Below are positions 33,633 through 47,899 of a stretch of DNA of 64,000 nucleotides, one piece after another (position 1 is the stretch's first letter; every line of letters starts with the position of its first letter). The translations under genes were made by a program, and so were the position numbers. The stretch is from positions 1,486,955-1,550,954 of the forward strand of contig NW_003101679.1 of NCBI RefSeq assembly GCF_000003855.2, in the 5' to 3' direction. The notes under the pieces were generated by a model that ran no database searches, was not told the origin of the DNA, and saw only the letters and a program-made list of their open reading frames with translations. Source of the stretch: Blastomyces gilchristii SLH14081 (taxonomy: Eukaryota > Ascomycota > Eurotiomycetes > Onygenales > Ajellomycetaceae).

Positions 33633-36600
33633 CAAAGTGAAAAATGTTAAAGAAGGAAAGAAAAGAGAGAAAGTGCAGAAATCAGTGATCAGAATGAATA
33701 TTTATACACATATATAATAGTGTACACAGTGAAGCTTCAAAGTGAAAGAATAGAAATTTCATAGATTTTCAGCTGAGAATTGATAACTGAGAATCAGAGT
33801 GATAGAAATCTGTGAAGTGTAACAGAATAGTCTATATAATTAATCAGGTACAGCTTATCACATTAGCTTCTTCTTTTCAGAAGTGAGATTGTGTATAGTT
33901 CTCATCAGTCAAGAGCTACTGTTTCAGATAATACAGAGCTCAGAGTTCAGATCAGATAATTATAGTTAACTTATTTCATAAGATATTATCAGCTGCAGCT
34001 ACAGAGTCTCTCATTGAGAATATTCTCAATTTCTTACTCAAGTTTATTATCTTCTTCTACAATCTCTGATAGCTATCAATCAGAAGTTAGTTGAGAAGAA
34101 AATAAGTTAGTGACAGTATAGCAGAGTAAGCTCATATAAAAGATATTATGAATTTCTGATAATATATCAAGACAGTAATTATGACTGTCTAGAACTTCTA
34201 TCATCTTATATTTAACATAGCAGTAATTCAGTGTATGAGATGAGTATGTGATTCATATATTCTTAAGATTTAATCACATCAGTTCTTCTATCTCATATTA
34301 CTCAGCAGAATCTCAGTGAATATTAGTTTAATCTTCTTGATTTTATTTAGTGCTCATTATAGAGGCTTCTGCTCAATTACAAGTGTCTCAGAGCTTTGTT
34401 ACTATATTATCAGTGATTTGAATCAGACTGCAGAGGTTCAGTGTGAAATATATAATCTCTAGAAGATTCAATATCTTCATATAATATCTGTGTATAAGGA
34501 AGAACAGGCTTATATCTATTAAAATAACATCTCAGTCATTGATAGTAACTTCAGTATGCAGGAGAAGATCATGTCAATTATCTTATAAGTGATTACAGAA
34601 CTTATAAAGATAATTCTTTACAGTCTGAATTATCTGTTCTGATGCATTATCAATCTCAGAGTGATAGATAGTTAATAAACAGTGTGTAATCTTGAGAACT
34701 TAATAGATTCTTGTTCAGAGAGTGCTCATGAATTAACAGTCTTAATCTGATACTATAAATCTCAGCAATTCATACATTCAATAGAATGAGCTCTGTAGAA
34801 AAGCTTCAGTGACTTATTCAGCATTTATCTTATTACAAGATTTCAATATTACACTCTTGCTCAATCAGTTCACAATGATCAGAATATTTCTATAACTCTT
34901 ACTCTTAGAGAGATTAATAGTAAGATCAATTATCATATCTTACTAGATTCTATCAGAGATATTGAGAAGTTTTAGCAGATCTTTTCTACAGTTCTTTCAC
35001 AAGATGATAGAGAAACAACAGTTACAGTTTCAGATAAAATATCTGATGCTGTTCAATATCTCAGGTAAGTAGAACTCTCAAGAGATTATTTAATACAGTT
35101 GTTTATAATCTGAATGATCAGTCATATAAGAATTATATATCTCTTATATTATTCAGATGTGCAAGGATTCAGAATAAGAGACTCAGTGTTATTCACAGAA
35201 TCATAGAGTATTATTATCATTAATTGAGCATTTCAAGATATCAGTTCTTATACATAATTCTGAAGAGAATTGAGATGCTTCTTAATATACTGCTTCAGTG
35301 AGTGCTTAGAGAAGTTTATCAGTTTGAGCTGTTATATATCACAATTTATTCAGTGTAGAAGAAGTGAAGATATCAGTGTCAGTATCAGTTCAGAGAGAGA
35401 GTGTTCTAATCAGAGAAGTATATATAGTGTCATGAGTTATTTTATCTTGATTAATCAATATCTTTAAATCTAAGAGCTGATATTCTCAGTTCATTCAATG
35501 AGTGTCTGTTATATCAGAAGGTATATCTTACTCTCATTATAAGAGAGTATCTGTTATTGAGTTCTGACTGTCAGAACAGTAGTGTATTGTACAATAAAAG
35601 TAGCTTAAGAACTCAGATCATCATATCTGTTATTCAGTGAGTTTACAGATAGTAGTAAAGTACTTAAGATTCTTATAATCTGTGATTATCTCAAATTCAG
35701 AGACACTTTGAAGTTCAGAGTCTCATTCTTCTAGACAGTATATAATTATAAGAAGTTTCTTATCATAGATCTCATAATTGCATTCAGCAGAACTCAGTTT
35801 CTTAGACATGAAGATGTATAATTATAAGACATCTTCATTATTATATTGTAATATAGTTTCTTCTATAATATAGTCAGAGAAATCAGCTTTAACAACTGTC
35901 TTATAATCAGAATTGAATATTATCAGCAGAGAAGTATTAATGAATATCTTCTTTATTTGTATAAATACAGCTTCAGTGTTCACTGATCATTGAAATACTG
36001 AGTCTTTCTTAGTGAGTTCTGTAAGTTGTCTTATGATATCTGAGAAGTTCTGTATAAATCACTGATAGAAGTTAGTAAATTCAATGAAGCTTTATACATC
36101 TTTCACAGTGTGCAGAGCCTCTCATTCAAGAATAGCAGAGATCTTCTCAGAATTCATTCAGATTCTCTTATCAGCTTCTATGATAAAGTCTAGATATTTT
36201 GTACTTTTAATCTCAAAATTATACTTATCTATATCTATCAGTAGTTCTGCTTTCTGTAGTCATTGTAATATCTTTTATATATGTTCTTGATATTCTTTCT
36301 TAGACTTATCAGTGAAGATGAGAATGTTATCAAGATATACAGATATGAATTTATTAAGAAAATCTCAGAGTGCTCAGTTAATATACTTCTGAAATATACT
36401 GAGAGTGTTAGTCAGTCTGAAGAGTGTGACTACTTATTCAAAGAGGTCATATTATGTTCAGAATACTGTAAGTCACTTATCATCTTCAGTAATATGAATC
36501 TTATAAAACACAGTGATGATATCTAACTTTGTAAATTATTGAGCTTGTTCAATGCAAGCTAGAGTTTCATTGATAAGAGATAAAGAATAACAGTTCTTCT

Positions 36601-37521
36601 TTATTAATCTATTCAGTTCTTGATAGTTTATACAGAATCAGAGTTCTTTATCTGATGTCTTTGTAAAGAGAATAGAGACTGCGGTGAAAGAGTTACTAAT
36701 GTATATAAATTCTTTATTCAACAGATCATTGAGTGTCTTTCAAAGAAGAAGAAGTTCATCTCAGAACATGTTATAAAGAGAATCTCATGATAATTCAGAG
36801 TCTTTATCATTCTTCTTTTCTAACTTAATGCTGTGATTCACTTCTGAGTCTTATAAGAAGAATATGTTTATAATATTATCTTATCAGAAGATATCTAGAT
36901 ATTCATGATATTATTAAGAGAGTTTTATATAAGAATCTGTTATTATAACACAGAATAACTTTTCTAAAGCCTTTTTAATATCAGTCAGACTGATGAAGTA
37001 GATTGTTATATAATTCTACTATTAATAATCTTATCAGTGATTCTGTCAGTGACTTCTTTTTCAGAGTATTTCATACACATTGACAGAGATCTGTGTCAGA
37101 TTCATGATTTTATAAATATCATCTTCATGAATTCTATCATTATTAGAGAATATTAAGCTTCTATTTTAAGTGTTCAGCAAGATGTCTTGTTCAGATAGTC
37201 AGATAAGTTCTAACATAAGATTATAATAAAGATTATTAACTTTATATACATAGGCATCTTTGTATTGATGTTCTCTGACATCTATGTTTAGTTTTATCAT
37301 ATAATAAGTATAAACATCTTTTGAATCATTAAATTCTGCAAGAAGTCAGGATTTTGATAAGAAGATACACTGAAGATTATAACATCTTATAACTGGAGAT
37401 TTAATCATTATATAATAATATAGACTGCTGTCTATCATAGCTTTCATATTATACATATTATCTATTACAGTAGATACAAGAATTATATTCATTATTATTT
37501 TCTCTTTAAATCATTGTCATC

Positions 37522-37831
37522 TGTAAGAGGCCTACGTCGAATAGATCGGTATGATATTGATAGGTCTTATATAACAAAGAGAAAAACATTAGAGAAGGAA
37601 AAGAAAGAGAAAGTGCGAGAATCAGTGATTGAAGTGAATATTTATACACATATGTGATGATGTATACAGTGAAGCTTCAGAGTGGAAGAATCTATACATG
37701 TTCATGATGACTGAGAATTGGCGATTGAGAATGGCTAAGAATCAGAGTATATACATTCAAGAATGAAGTGATTGAAATCTGTGAAGTGTAACAGAATAGT
37801 CTATATAATTGATCAGGTGCAGCCCGCCATA
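37522..37831 (-). repeat. A6 3' LTR
   Basis: 310 bp. The outer start TGTAAGAGGCCTACGTCG retains CpG sites that are lost in the inner copy (TGTAAGAAGCCTATATTG). Confidence 0.93.
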
Positions 37832-37849
37832 TTAGCCTCTCTCTTTCAG

Positions 37850-40800
37850 AAGCAGTTCTCATCAGTCAAAGACTGCTGTTTCAGATAATGCAGAACTCAG
37901 AGTTCAGGTCAGTTGATCATAGCTGACTCATTTCACAAGATATTATTAGCTGTGATCACAGAGTCTCTCATTGAGAATATTCTCAATCTCTCACTTCAGC
38001 TCATTATCTTCTTCTATGATGCCTGGCAGCTGTCAGTTGAAAGTCAGTTAAGAAGAGAACAGGTCAGTGATAGTGCAGTGAAGCAAGCTTGTATGAAAGA
38101 TATTATGAATTTCTGATGATGTGTCAAGACAGTAGTTGTGACTATCTAGAACTTCTATCACTTTATACTTGATATGATGGTAATTCAGTGTATAAGATGA
38201 ATATGTGATCTGTATATTCTTAAGATTCAATCATACTAGATCTTCTATCTTATATTGTTCAGTGAGATCTTGATGAACATTGATTCAATCTTCTTAATTC
38301 TGTTTAGTACTTGTCATAAAGGCTTCTGCTCAATCACAGATATCTCAGAGTTTTATTAATATATTATCAGTGATCTGAATTGAACTGCAGAAGTTCAGTG
38401 TGAAATGTGTGATCTCTAGAAGATTCAGTACTTTCATATGATATTCATATGTGAGAAAGAATGAGCTTACACCTGTTGAAACAGTATCTTGATCATTAAT
38501 AGTGATCTCTGCATGTAGAAGAAGATCATGTCAATCATCTTATAAGTAATTGTAGAACTTATGAAGATAATTCTTCACAGTTTGAATTGTCTGTTCTGAT
38601 GCATTATCAGTCTCAGAGTGATAGACAGTTGACAGACAGCATGTAATCTTGAGAACTTGACAGATTCTTGTTCAGAGAGTGCTTATAAATTGATGATTCT
38701 GATCTGATACTATAGATCTCAGTAATTCATGCATCTGATAGAACAGGCTCTATAGAAAAGCTTCAGTAACTTGTTCAGTATTCATTTTATCACAAGATTT
38801 CAATATTACATCTTTGCTCAATCAATTCATAATGATCAGAATGTTTCTATAACTCTTACTCTCAGAGAGATCAACAGTGAAGTTAATTATCACATCTTAT
38901 CAGATTCTATCAGAGATATTAAGTGATTTCAGCAGATCTTTTCTACAGTTCTTTTATAAGATGACAGAAGAACAATAGTTGCAGTTTCAGACAAAGTGTC
39001 TGATGCTGTTTAATATCTCAGATCAGTAGAACTCTTAGAAGATCATTCTATACAGTTATTCACAGCCTGAATGATCAGTCATACATGAATCATACATCTC
39101 TTGCATTATTCAGGTGTGTAAGAGTTCAGAGTGAGAGACTCAGTATCATTCACAGAATCATAGAGCATTATTATTATTGATTGAATATTCTGAGATATTG
39201 ATTCTTATATATAGTTCTGGGGAAAATCAGGTTACTTCTTGACATACTGCTTCAGTGAGTACTTGAAGAAGTTCATCAGTTTGAGCTGTTATATGCCACA
39301 ATTCATTCAGTGTAGATTTGAAGAATGTTATGATCAATGAAGCATATATAGTGTCATGAGTGATCTCATTGTGATCAACTAATATCTTCAGATTCAAGAG
39401 TCAGTGTTCTCAATTCATTCAGCATATATCTGTCACATCAGATGGTATATCTTGTTCTCATTGTGAGAGAACATCTGCCATCGAGTTCTGGCTGCTGAGG
39501 CAGTAGTGTATTGTAAAATGAAAGCAGCTTAGAAACTTCAATTATCACATCTGTCATTCAGTGAGTTTACAGGTCATTGTGAAGTATTTGAGATTCTTAT
39601 GATCTGTGATTATCTCAAATTCAGACACACTTTAGAGTTCAGAGTCTCATTCTTCTAGACAGTGTACAATTGTGAGAAGTTCCTTGTCATAGATCTTATA
39701 ATTGCATTTGACAGGACTCAGTTTCTTAGACATGAAGACACATGATTGTAGAACATCTTCATCATCATATTACAATATCACTTCTTCTGTCACATAGTCA
39801 GAGGAATCAGCTTCAACAACTGTCTCACAATCAGAATCAAATATCATTAGCAGAGAGATATTGATGAATATCTTCTTCATCTGTGTGAATGCAGCTTCAG
39901 CATCTGCTGATCACTGAAATACTGAGTTCTTCTTGATAAGTTCTGTAAGTGATCTCACAATATCTGAGAAGTTTTATATAAATTGCTGATAGAAGTTAGT
40001 AAATTCAATGAAGCTTTGTACATCTTTCACAGTACACAGAGCTTCTTATTCAAGAATGGCAGAGACTTTCTCAGAATTCATTTGAATTCTCTTGTCAGCT
40101 TCTATAATAAAACCCAGATATTTAATACTCTTGACTTCAAAATCACACTTATCAATATCTATTGATAGTTCTGCTTCTTATAGTTATTGTAATATCTTCT
40201 ATACATATTCTTGATGTTCTTTCCTGAACTTATCAGTGAAGATGAGAATGTCATTGAGATATGCAGATATGAATTCATCAAGAAAATCTCAGAGTGCTCA
40301 GTTAATATACTTCTGAAATATACTGAGAGTGTTAGTCAGTCTGAAGAGAGTAACTATTCATTCAAAGAGACTATATTATGTTTGAAATGCTGTAAGCCAC
40401 TCATCTTCTTCAGTGATGCAGATCTTATGAAATGCAGTGATAACATCTAGTTTTATACACTATTGAGCTTATTCAATGCAAGCTAGAGTTTCATTGATAA
40501 GAGATAGCAGATAATAGTCTTTCTTTATTATTCTATTCAGTTCTTGATAGTTCATACAGAATTGAAGTTCTTCATCTGATTTCTTTGCAAAGAGAATAGA
40601 GGCTGCAGTGAAAGAATTACTAACACATATGAATTCTTTATTTAATAGATCATTGAGTGTCTTTCAAAGAAGAAGGAGTTCATCTCAGAACATGTTATAA
40701 AGAGAGCTCTATAACAGTTCAGAGTTCTTATCATTCTTCTTCTCTAACTTAATGCTGTGATTCACTTCAGAATCTTGTAAGAAGAGTATGTTTATAATAT

Positions 40801-42840
40801 TATCTTATCAGAAGACATCTAGATATTCATGATATTATTAAGAGAGTTTTATACAAGAATCTGTTATTGTAACACAGAATAACCTTTCTAGAGTCTTTTT
40901 GATATCAGTCAGACTGATGAAATAGATTATCACATGATTCTGCTGTCAGCAACTTCTTTTTCAGAGTATTTTATACACATTGACAGAGATCTGTGTTAGA
41001 TTTATGATCTTGTGAATGTCATCTTTATGAATTCTATCATTGTTAGAAAATATCAAGCTTCTGTTTCAAGCATTCAATAAGATGCCTTGTTCAGATAGTC
41101 AGGTAAGTTCTAACATAAGATTGTAATCAAGATTATTAACTTTATATGTGTAGACATCTTCACATTGATATTCTCTCACATCTATAGTCAACTTCATCAT
41201 GTAACAGGTATAAATGTTTTTTGAGCCATCAAATCCTGTGAGAAGTCAGGGTTTTGATAAGAGAATACACTGAAGATTGTAATATCTTACAACTGAAGAT
41301 TTAATCATTGTATAATGACATAGATCACTGTCTATCATGGCTTTCATATTATACATATTATCAATCACAGTAGATATAAGAATCACATTCATTGTTATTT
41401 TCTCTTTAAATTATTATCATCTGATCTCTTCAAGCTTCTGTTTGTAAATTTGAATAGAAGCTAATCTTTTTCCTGTTTTATCAGAGCATTCTCATAGTTA
41501 TCTTCTGAATCTTTCTTCACTGTAATGTGGTTGGCGTGGACAGGCACTGATCCATTCCTTGAGTGAGAAGATACATAGGTTAATCAGCAGTTGAAAGCAA
41601 TGTACTCTGATCAGTTACAGTTGATGTACACTTCTTGTTGATATTGATCAGTGACTTCTTCAGAAGTGATCTCAGAAACTTGAAAGCCTGTTCAGACAGC
41701 AGAGACTCTTGCTTATGTATAGACATTCAAGTCTACTCAATTCATAGCATCTGCATCATTGTTATTCTTCAGCATGAGTGTATAAGTGGCTGAGATGTAA
41801 TGTCTTCTGCCACTGTTCTATATACTCTTGAGCTTGATAAGACAGTTATTCAATGTTCAGAGCTGTGTGCAGAAATCTTCATAAGTCTGATCTTCATCTA
41901 CACTTACAAGAGTCTGTAAGAGTTTGAAAGTTAATGTCTTCTTAAGCATGCTAATCTTTATTCAATTCTCTCAAGATTGATCACCTGCTTCTAGAATCTT
42001 GATGTTGAAGTCAGAGATAAATATTGTAAGAGAAGTGTTTCTCTGTCAGATGCTCTGTAATCAATCTAATGCTTTCTATTACATGACAGTGTCTCAGAAT
42101 AGAATATCAAGATATTTGATGATATTATCAGATGTTTACAATGCTGATTCACATGCTTTTATTCATGAATGAAACTTCTGTTTCATGCAATCTTTCAATT
42201 ATTCATTGATATATCAATCTTGATTGATTAGTGAACTGATGACATCTTCATTTACACTCAGTTTCATGAGTATTTCCATTCTTCATAATGAGTAGAGAGT
42301 GAGATTGAAAGCATTGAAATATGCAGAAGCATCTAAGCATTCTTTCAGTGCTTTTATATTTGATTCTGTAAATGCTGAAATTGCATGAGTTCCTTGTTGA
42401 GTTAAATGTTGAATTTTCTCATATTGAAGTTATTGAGTTGCATGCATATCAGCTATCTGTTACTGTTGTAATTTCAACATTGCTCAGAGTCACTGTGATA
42501 TCACTTCTATACTTGTGTTCAAGAGTTCTCTCATATTGTCATTAGACATATCATTCATTGAGTGTATAATATCTGTGAAATCTTGAAGAAATGTAATCAT
42601 ATGAATATCTCATACATTTGAGTATCAGAACTCTCAGGTCTTTTACTGATATTCTCTTTGTAAGATTTTATTATAAGATTAGAACAACTGATGAGCAAGC
42701 TTCTATCTGAGAACTCAGTGTCTGCTTAACTGTTTCTCTTTCTTACACATTATTACATGTTCAGATATCTCTTGATGAATAATCATTTCTAATGAGAAGA
42801 CAATGCATGAATAATTGTTTCTAATAAGAAGATGATGAAT
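37850..42840 (-). pseudogene. A6 gag-pol remnant
   Basis: Minus-strand gypsy order as in A4. The RT catalytic region near 40245-40260 reads YLND rather than YLDD. Gag sequence lies at about 41700-42560. Stops occur throughout. Confidence 0.8.
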
Positions 42841-42850
42841 GTTTTTCTAG

Positions 42851-43160
42851 TGTAAGAAGCCTATATTGAATAGATTGATATGATATTGATAGATCTTATA
42901 TAACAAAGAGAAAAATGTTAGAGAAGGAAAAGAAAGAGAAAGTGCAAGAATCAGCAATTAAAGTGAATATTTATACATGTATGTGATGGTGTACATAGTG
43001 GAGCTTCGGGGCGGAAGAATCTATATGTGTTCATGGTGGCTGAGGATTGGTGATTGAGAATGGCCGAGAATCAGAGCATACACATTTGAGAATGAAGTGG
43101 TTGAAATCTGTGAAGTGTAACGGAATAGTCTATATGATTGATCGGGCGCAGCCCGTCATA
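42851..43160 (-). repeat. A6 5' LTR
   Basis: 310 bp. Its outer half keeps GGAGCTTCGGGGCGGAAG and GATCGGGCGCAGCCCG, both decayed in the 3' LTR. Confidence 0.93.
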
Positions 43161-44648
43161 TCATCTGATCTCTTCAAGCTTCTGTTTATGAATTTGAACA
43201 GAAGCTAATCTTTTCTCTGTTTTATCAAGACATTCTCATAGTTATCTTTTAAATCTTCTTTCAATACAATGTGATTAATATGAACAGATACTGATTTATT
43301 CTTTGAGTGAGAAGGCATCAATCTTTCTCTTGAGTAAGAAGATACATAGATTAATCAGCAGTTGAAAGTAATGTGTTCTGATCAGTTACAGTTGATACAC
43401 ACTTCTCATTGACATTAATCAGTGACTTCTTCAGAGATGATCTCAGAGACTTAGAAGTCTATTCAGACAGTGAAAACTCTTACTTATGTATAGATATTCA
43501 AGTCTACTCAGTTCATAGCATCTGCATTATTGTTATTATTTCTCAGTGCAGATGTATGAGTGACTGAGTTATTTCTCAGTATAGATGTATAAGTGTAACA
43601 TCTTCTATCACTGTTCTGTATACTCTTGAGCTTGATAAGACAGTTATTCAATATCTGAAGTTATATGCAGAAATCTTCATAAGTCTGATCTTTGTCTACA
43701 CTTACAAGAGTCTGTAAGAGTTTGAAAGTTAATATTTTCTTGAGTATAGTAATCTTCATTCAATTCTCTCAAGATTGATCACCTGCTTTTAGAATCTTAG
43801 TGTCAAAGGCAGGAATGAATGTTGTGAGAGAAGTGTTTCTCTGTTCAGTACTCTGTAATCAATCTAATACTTTCTGTTGCATAGCAGTGTCTCAGAACAG
43901 AATATTAAGATATTTAATAATATTATCAGATATTCACAACACTGATTCATATACTTTTATTCATGAATAGAACTTCTATTTTATATGATTCTTCAATTAT
44001 TCATTAATATATTAATCTTGATTAATTAGTAAACTGATGATATCTTCATCTATACTTAGTTTTATAAGCATTTTCATTCCTTATAATAAGTAGAGAGTGA
44101 GATCAGAAGTATTGAAATATATAGAAGTATTTAAACATTCTTTCAGTGCTTTTATATTTAATTCTGTAGATGTTGAAATTGTATGAGTTTCTTATTAAGA
44201 TAATTGTTAAATCTCTTTATATTAGCATTATTAAGTTGCATGTATATCAGCTATTTATTATTATTATAGTTTCAACATTGCTCAGAGTCACTGTGACACT
44301 GTGTCTATACTTGTATTCAAGAGTTCTCTCATGTTATCATTAAACATAATTATATCAATTGTTAGATATGTAATATCTGTGAAATCAGAAGAAGTGTAAT
44401 TATATGAATATCTTATATATCTATGTTAGAACTCTCAGATCTTTCACTGATATTTTCTTTATAAGATTTTATTCTCTTTGCAAGATCTTGTTACAGAGTC
44501 AGAGTGATTGATGAGTAAGCTTCTATCTAAGAACTCAGTGTTTACTTAACTAATTGAGACTGTTTCTCTATTTCTTATACATTATTATATATTCAGATAT
44601 CTCAGTGAGTAATCATTTCTAATAAGAAGATAATGAACATTTTTCAAG

Positions 44649-44929
44649 TGTAAGAGACCTATACTGAATAGATCAGTATAATATATAGATCTTATATAAC
44701 AAAGTGAAAAACATTAAAAAAGAAAAGAAAAGAGAGAAAGTGTGACAATCAGTAATTAGAATGAATATTTATATGCATATATAGTAATGTATATAATAAA
44801 GCTTCAAAGTGAAAGAATAGAAATTCTGTAGATTTTCAGCTGAGAATCAGTGACTGAGAATCAGAGTAATAGAAATCTGTGAAGTGTAATGAAATAGTCT
44901 ATATAATTAATCAGGCGCAGCCCACCACA
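44649..44929 (-). repeat. A5 5' LTR
   Basis: 281 bp; ends GGCGCAGCCCACCACA. It matches the reconstituted left LTR in length. Confidence 0.9.
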
Positions 44930-45058
44930 CACTGAGACAGTATGAGACTACTATCTAATATTAAAACTATGTAATGAAATCAGTTGAATTAATAATAAGA
45001 CTATTAAAAAATCTGATTCTGATCTCAGATATAATTACATAATCAGTCTAATTATTTA

Positions 45059-45542
45059 TACTTTAAAATTATAATTTAAATAAATTATTATATTAAATCA
45101 TTAAACTATATTTATATTTAATAAATTATTTTTCAAAATTTAAAATTTCAAGAATTTTCAATATTTTACTTGTAATTTATAAAAAAAATTATAATCAAAA
45201 AATAAAAAAATTCTTAAAAATTAAAATATAGAATTTTTATATAAAATAATTTAATATTTATTAAATTATAATATATTTATATAAGAATTATTATTTTCAA
45301 TAATATATAATATATATTTCTTAATTTATAATAAAATATTATATATTTTATTTTACTGTATTTTATTTTCTAATTGAATCTATATTTTAATTAATTTTAA
45401 CTATATTATAATAACTTTGAATTATATTATACTATAAGTCTTGATATTTATAGATTACAAATTAAAGAATTAAAATAATGAATATTTATTAAGATATTAA
45501 CATTTAAAGTTGATTGTAATTGATTTACAAAGGTGAGTATTA
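45059..45542. other. Exposed body of element C
   Basis: Extremely AT-rich sequence between B2 and B3, made of A/T runs and TTAATATTTATTAAATT-like stretches. It is the right half of C. No gene is visible. Confidence 0.6.
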
Positions 45543-45550
45543 GATGAAAA

Positions 45551-46056
45551 TAGACTGATTATCAGAATCATGAATTTCACATTTGATTTTATTTAATCTG
45601 ATCTCATACATTTCTTGATGTGAATCTCACTGAGACTAGTTATTAAAAAAACATGTAAAGTGACTATATATAAGATCTTAAAATGAAATCATGACTTGAA
45701 AAAAATGAGAAAGTGATTTCATTTGATTTCATTTAATTCTATTCTTAGCATAAAGTTACTATTTTTAGACATTTTAAGGTTTTTTTTAGACTATTTTTAA
45801 TTTTTTAAAAAGTAACACTTTTTGATAACACTCAAATGAGATTTAAAGTCATTTAAATCAATAAAAATAATTTAAATTGAGAAGTGAAAATCATGATCTC
45901 ATTTGAAAAATGTGACAAGAGTAGACAGTAAGTCTCACTGAGACAGTATAAGACTACTATCTAATGTTAAAACTGTGTAATGAGATCAGTTGAATTGATA
46001 ATAGAACTATCAAAAAATCTGGTCCTGGTCTCAGACACGGTCACACGGCCAGTCTA
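45551..46056 (+). mobile_element. B3: hAT-like MITE with 8-bp TSD
   Basis: The element is 506 bp, the same length as B1. It starts TAGACTGATTATC and ends CACACGGCCAGTCTA. GATGAAAA flanks it (45543-45550 and 46057-46064), in the right TIR of C. The left end is RIP-decayed; the right end is well preserved. Confidence 0.9.
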
Positions 46057-46074
46057 GATGAAAATAAGTGTTAG

Positions 46075-46332
46075 TGTAAGAAATCCCGCTCCTCGCGAAT
46101 CCTTTACCCCTATTTCTATCTCTCGCGTAACCAATAGGGTTAGTGGCCCTTGACTACACACAACTATATAGACTGGAGTTCGTGAATACTATTCATAACT
46201 CAGCTTGAATGCTATTATACATTTAATCTCTACATTTTATCTTTCTATCATAAATACTTCTAGTAGTTAACAGTACATATCACATCAAGCTGCAAACACC
46301 TGAATAATTATCTGTGAGCACTTATTCTTACA
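46075..46332 (+). repeat. D1 5' LTR
   Basis: 258 bp. The outer start keeps CCCGCTCCTCGCG and TCTCGCGTAACC; its inner end is decayed (ATTATCTGTGAGC). Confidence 0.93.
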
Positions 46333-46363
46333 TTTCAAGCTCAGTCAGTCAGCAATCACTCAT

Positions 46364-47480
46364 TATGACTGAAAGAACTAAAAACTCATATGCTTCAATC
46401 TCTGTGAATTCTACTGCAGACACTCAGAAGCAAGTCACTCAAATCATGAACAACTCTCATAGAAGAAGTTTCAGAGAACTTATTAATTACTCACAGAACA
46501 TCATTCTCTGCATCTGTGACAGAGAAATTCTTTAAACCCATGAATAAATCAATCTTAGTGAAGAACATTCTTGAGCATCTTCTGTGAGATTAAGCTATTT
46601 TTCTATAAGAAATGCTTACTGTCTGTAAACACTCTTGAACTGAGTCTCTAGACATAATCTTCAGAGATATCTGTGAACTGAAAAGAAACTTTCTTCAGCT
46701 GCAATCACTTAAGACTACTTATCAAACTATAATCTATAAAAGCTTTTACAAGTTTGCATTTGAAATTGACTCACAAGCCCAGCTGTGTGACATGAAAGAT
46801 GAAGAAGCTGTCATCTATATAATGACAGATCTCTACTACACTGAAGCTAAGAACTGGCTGAATTATCTAGAGAATGATCACAAGAGATTCTGCTAATCTA
46901 TTCTTAAGATCTATCTAGAGAATAAGTTGAGAAACTCTGTAAGCTGAACAGAGAACACCTGAACTGTAATCATCAATATTAGAAAAAGAGATAAGAAATC
47001 TGATGAAGACTACTCACAGTACTTCATGAAATTGTAATATGAATTGAGATCTGTGAAAACAGGGCTCTGAAACAAGACCTGAATGATAATATTCATAAAG
47101 AGACTGAATAAAGATATACAGAACAAGCTCATTGAGTAAGACTTTAAGCTCTTAATTCTGAAGAAACTGATGACTCTCATTCATCACTTACAGATCACTG
47201 TGAGAGTCACAGATCTGTGAAGAGTGAATCATCAATCAGCTCTGTAAGAGTCAGAATAACAGAGAACAGATTTGTCAGAAAAAGATAATAAGATACAGAG
47301 AGATTCATATCTGACTGCTGAGCAGAGAGAGAGAGCTTCATAAACTCTCATGAACAGAGTGTATAACAGAGAGATTAAGAAAAAGAGACTCTGCTTTATC
47401 TGTTCTAAATCAGAATATCTCTGTACAAACTGTTCAGATAAATCAAAATAGAAATTTAAGAAGTTGTAGATAGAGTCAGT
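46364..47480 (+). pseudogene. D1 gag remnant
   Basis: An open start of about 57 codons (46364-46535, MTERTKNSYASISVNS) is followed by stop-riddled sequence with Gag-like spacing. At about 47393-47440 a CX2C-type zinc-knuckle pattern (CFICSKSEYLC.NC) appears, with the histidine apparently changed. Rejected as functional. Confidence 0.65.
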
Positions 47481-47899
47481 AACAGTCTTCTTAAGAGTCT
47501 TGAAGCTGACATCTGAATCTGTTGCTCTTCTGATGAAAATGCTTGCTTACAGAGAGAGACTGTGTCACAGTGCTGCTGTCTCACAAGCATGGAAAGCATT
47601 GATGAACTCAGAATCCCAGGTCACTATAGTGTTTCTAAAGCTCACAGAGTGAATGAGCTGAATGATAAAAACTGAGAATCTGCTCTTATAACAAGCAGAG
47701 TACAAGAACTCAGACCTGAGAACTGAGAGACTTATAAGAATTATCTTTGAATTACAAGATCTCTTCAGAATCTGAAGAAAATTTACAGAAACTGTGATTA
47801 TTACAGACATCACAGATGATATATACTTAAAACTTGTATAACTTCAAAGACATAATCTGCACATAGCTATTCATGAGTCAGATTTATACTTCTGATCAG

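Larger units (their letters stand above)
37522..43160 (-). mobile_element. A6: Ty3/gypsy chromodomain retrotransposon inside A5
   Basis: Both LTRs are 310 bp (37522-37831 and 42851-43160). The perfect target duplication TCATC (37517-37521 and 43161-43165) lies in the A5 protease region, where the A5 reading resumes on the other side. The internal part is 5019 bp. Confidence 0.94.
33863..44648 (-). pseudogene. A5 gag-pol remnant, split by A6
   Basis: The pol part (chromodomain to protease, right to left on the minus strand) occupies about 33870-37516. The gag part resumes at 43166-44648 after A6. RT with a YLDN-like box lies near 36320. It is heavily decayed. Confidence 0.8.
27819..44929 (-). 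mobile_element. A5: Ty3/gypsy chromodomain retrotransposon holding A4 and A6
   Basis: The left (3') LTR is 27819-27874 plus 33638-33862 and sums to 281 bp. The right (5') LTR, 44649-44929, is also 281 bp. The host duplication in B2 is CACTA (27814-27818) against CACTG (44930-44934), one G/A difference. After removing A6 and its TSD the internal part is about 5.14 kb, as in the other A copies. This confirms that A4 sits in its LTR and A6 in its internal region. Confidence 0.9.
27429..45050 (+). mobile_element. B2: hAT-like MITE split by gypsy A5
   Basis: Same family as B1 and B3, starting TAGACTGGCCGCCGGGAC and ending AATCAGTCTA. The duplication ATTATTTA flanks it (27421-27428 and 45051-45058) in element C. 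The left part is 27429-27818 and the right part 44930-45050, together about 510 bp, the length of B1. Confidence 0.87.
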
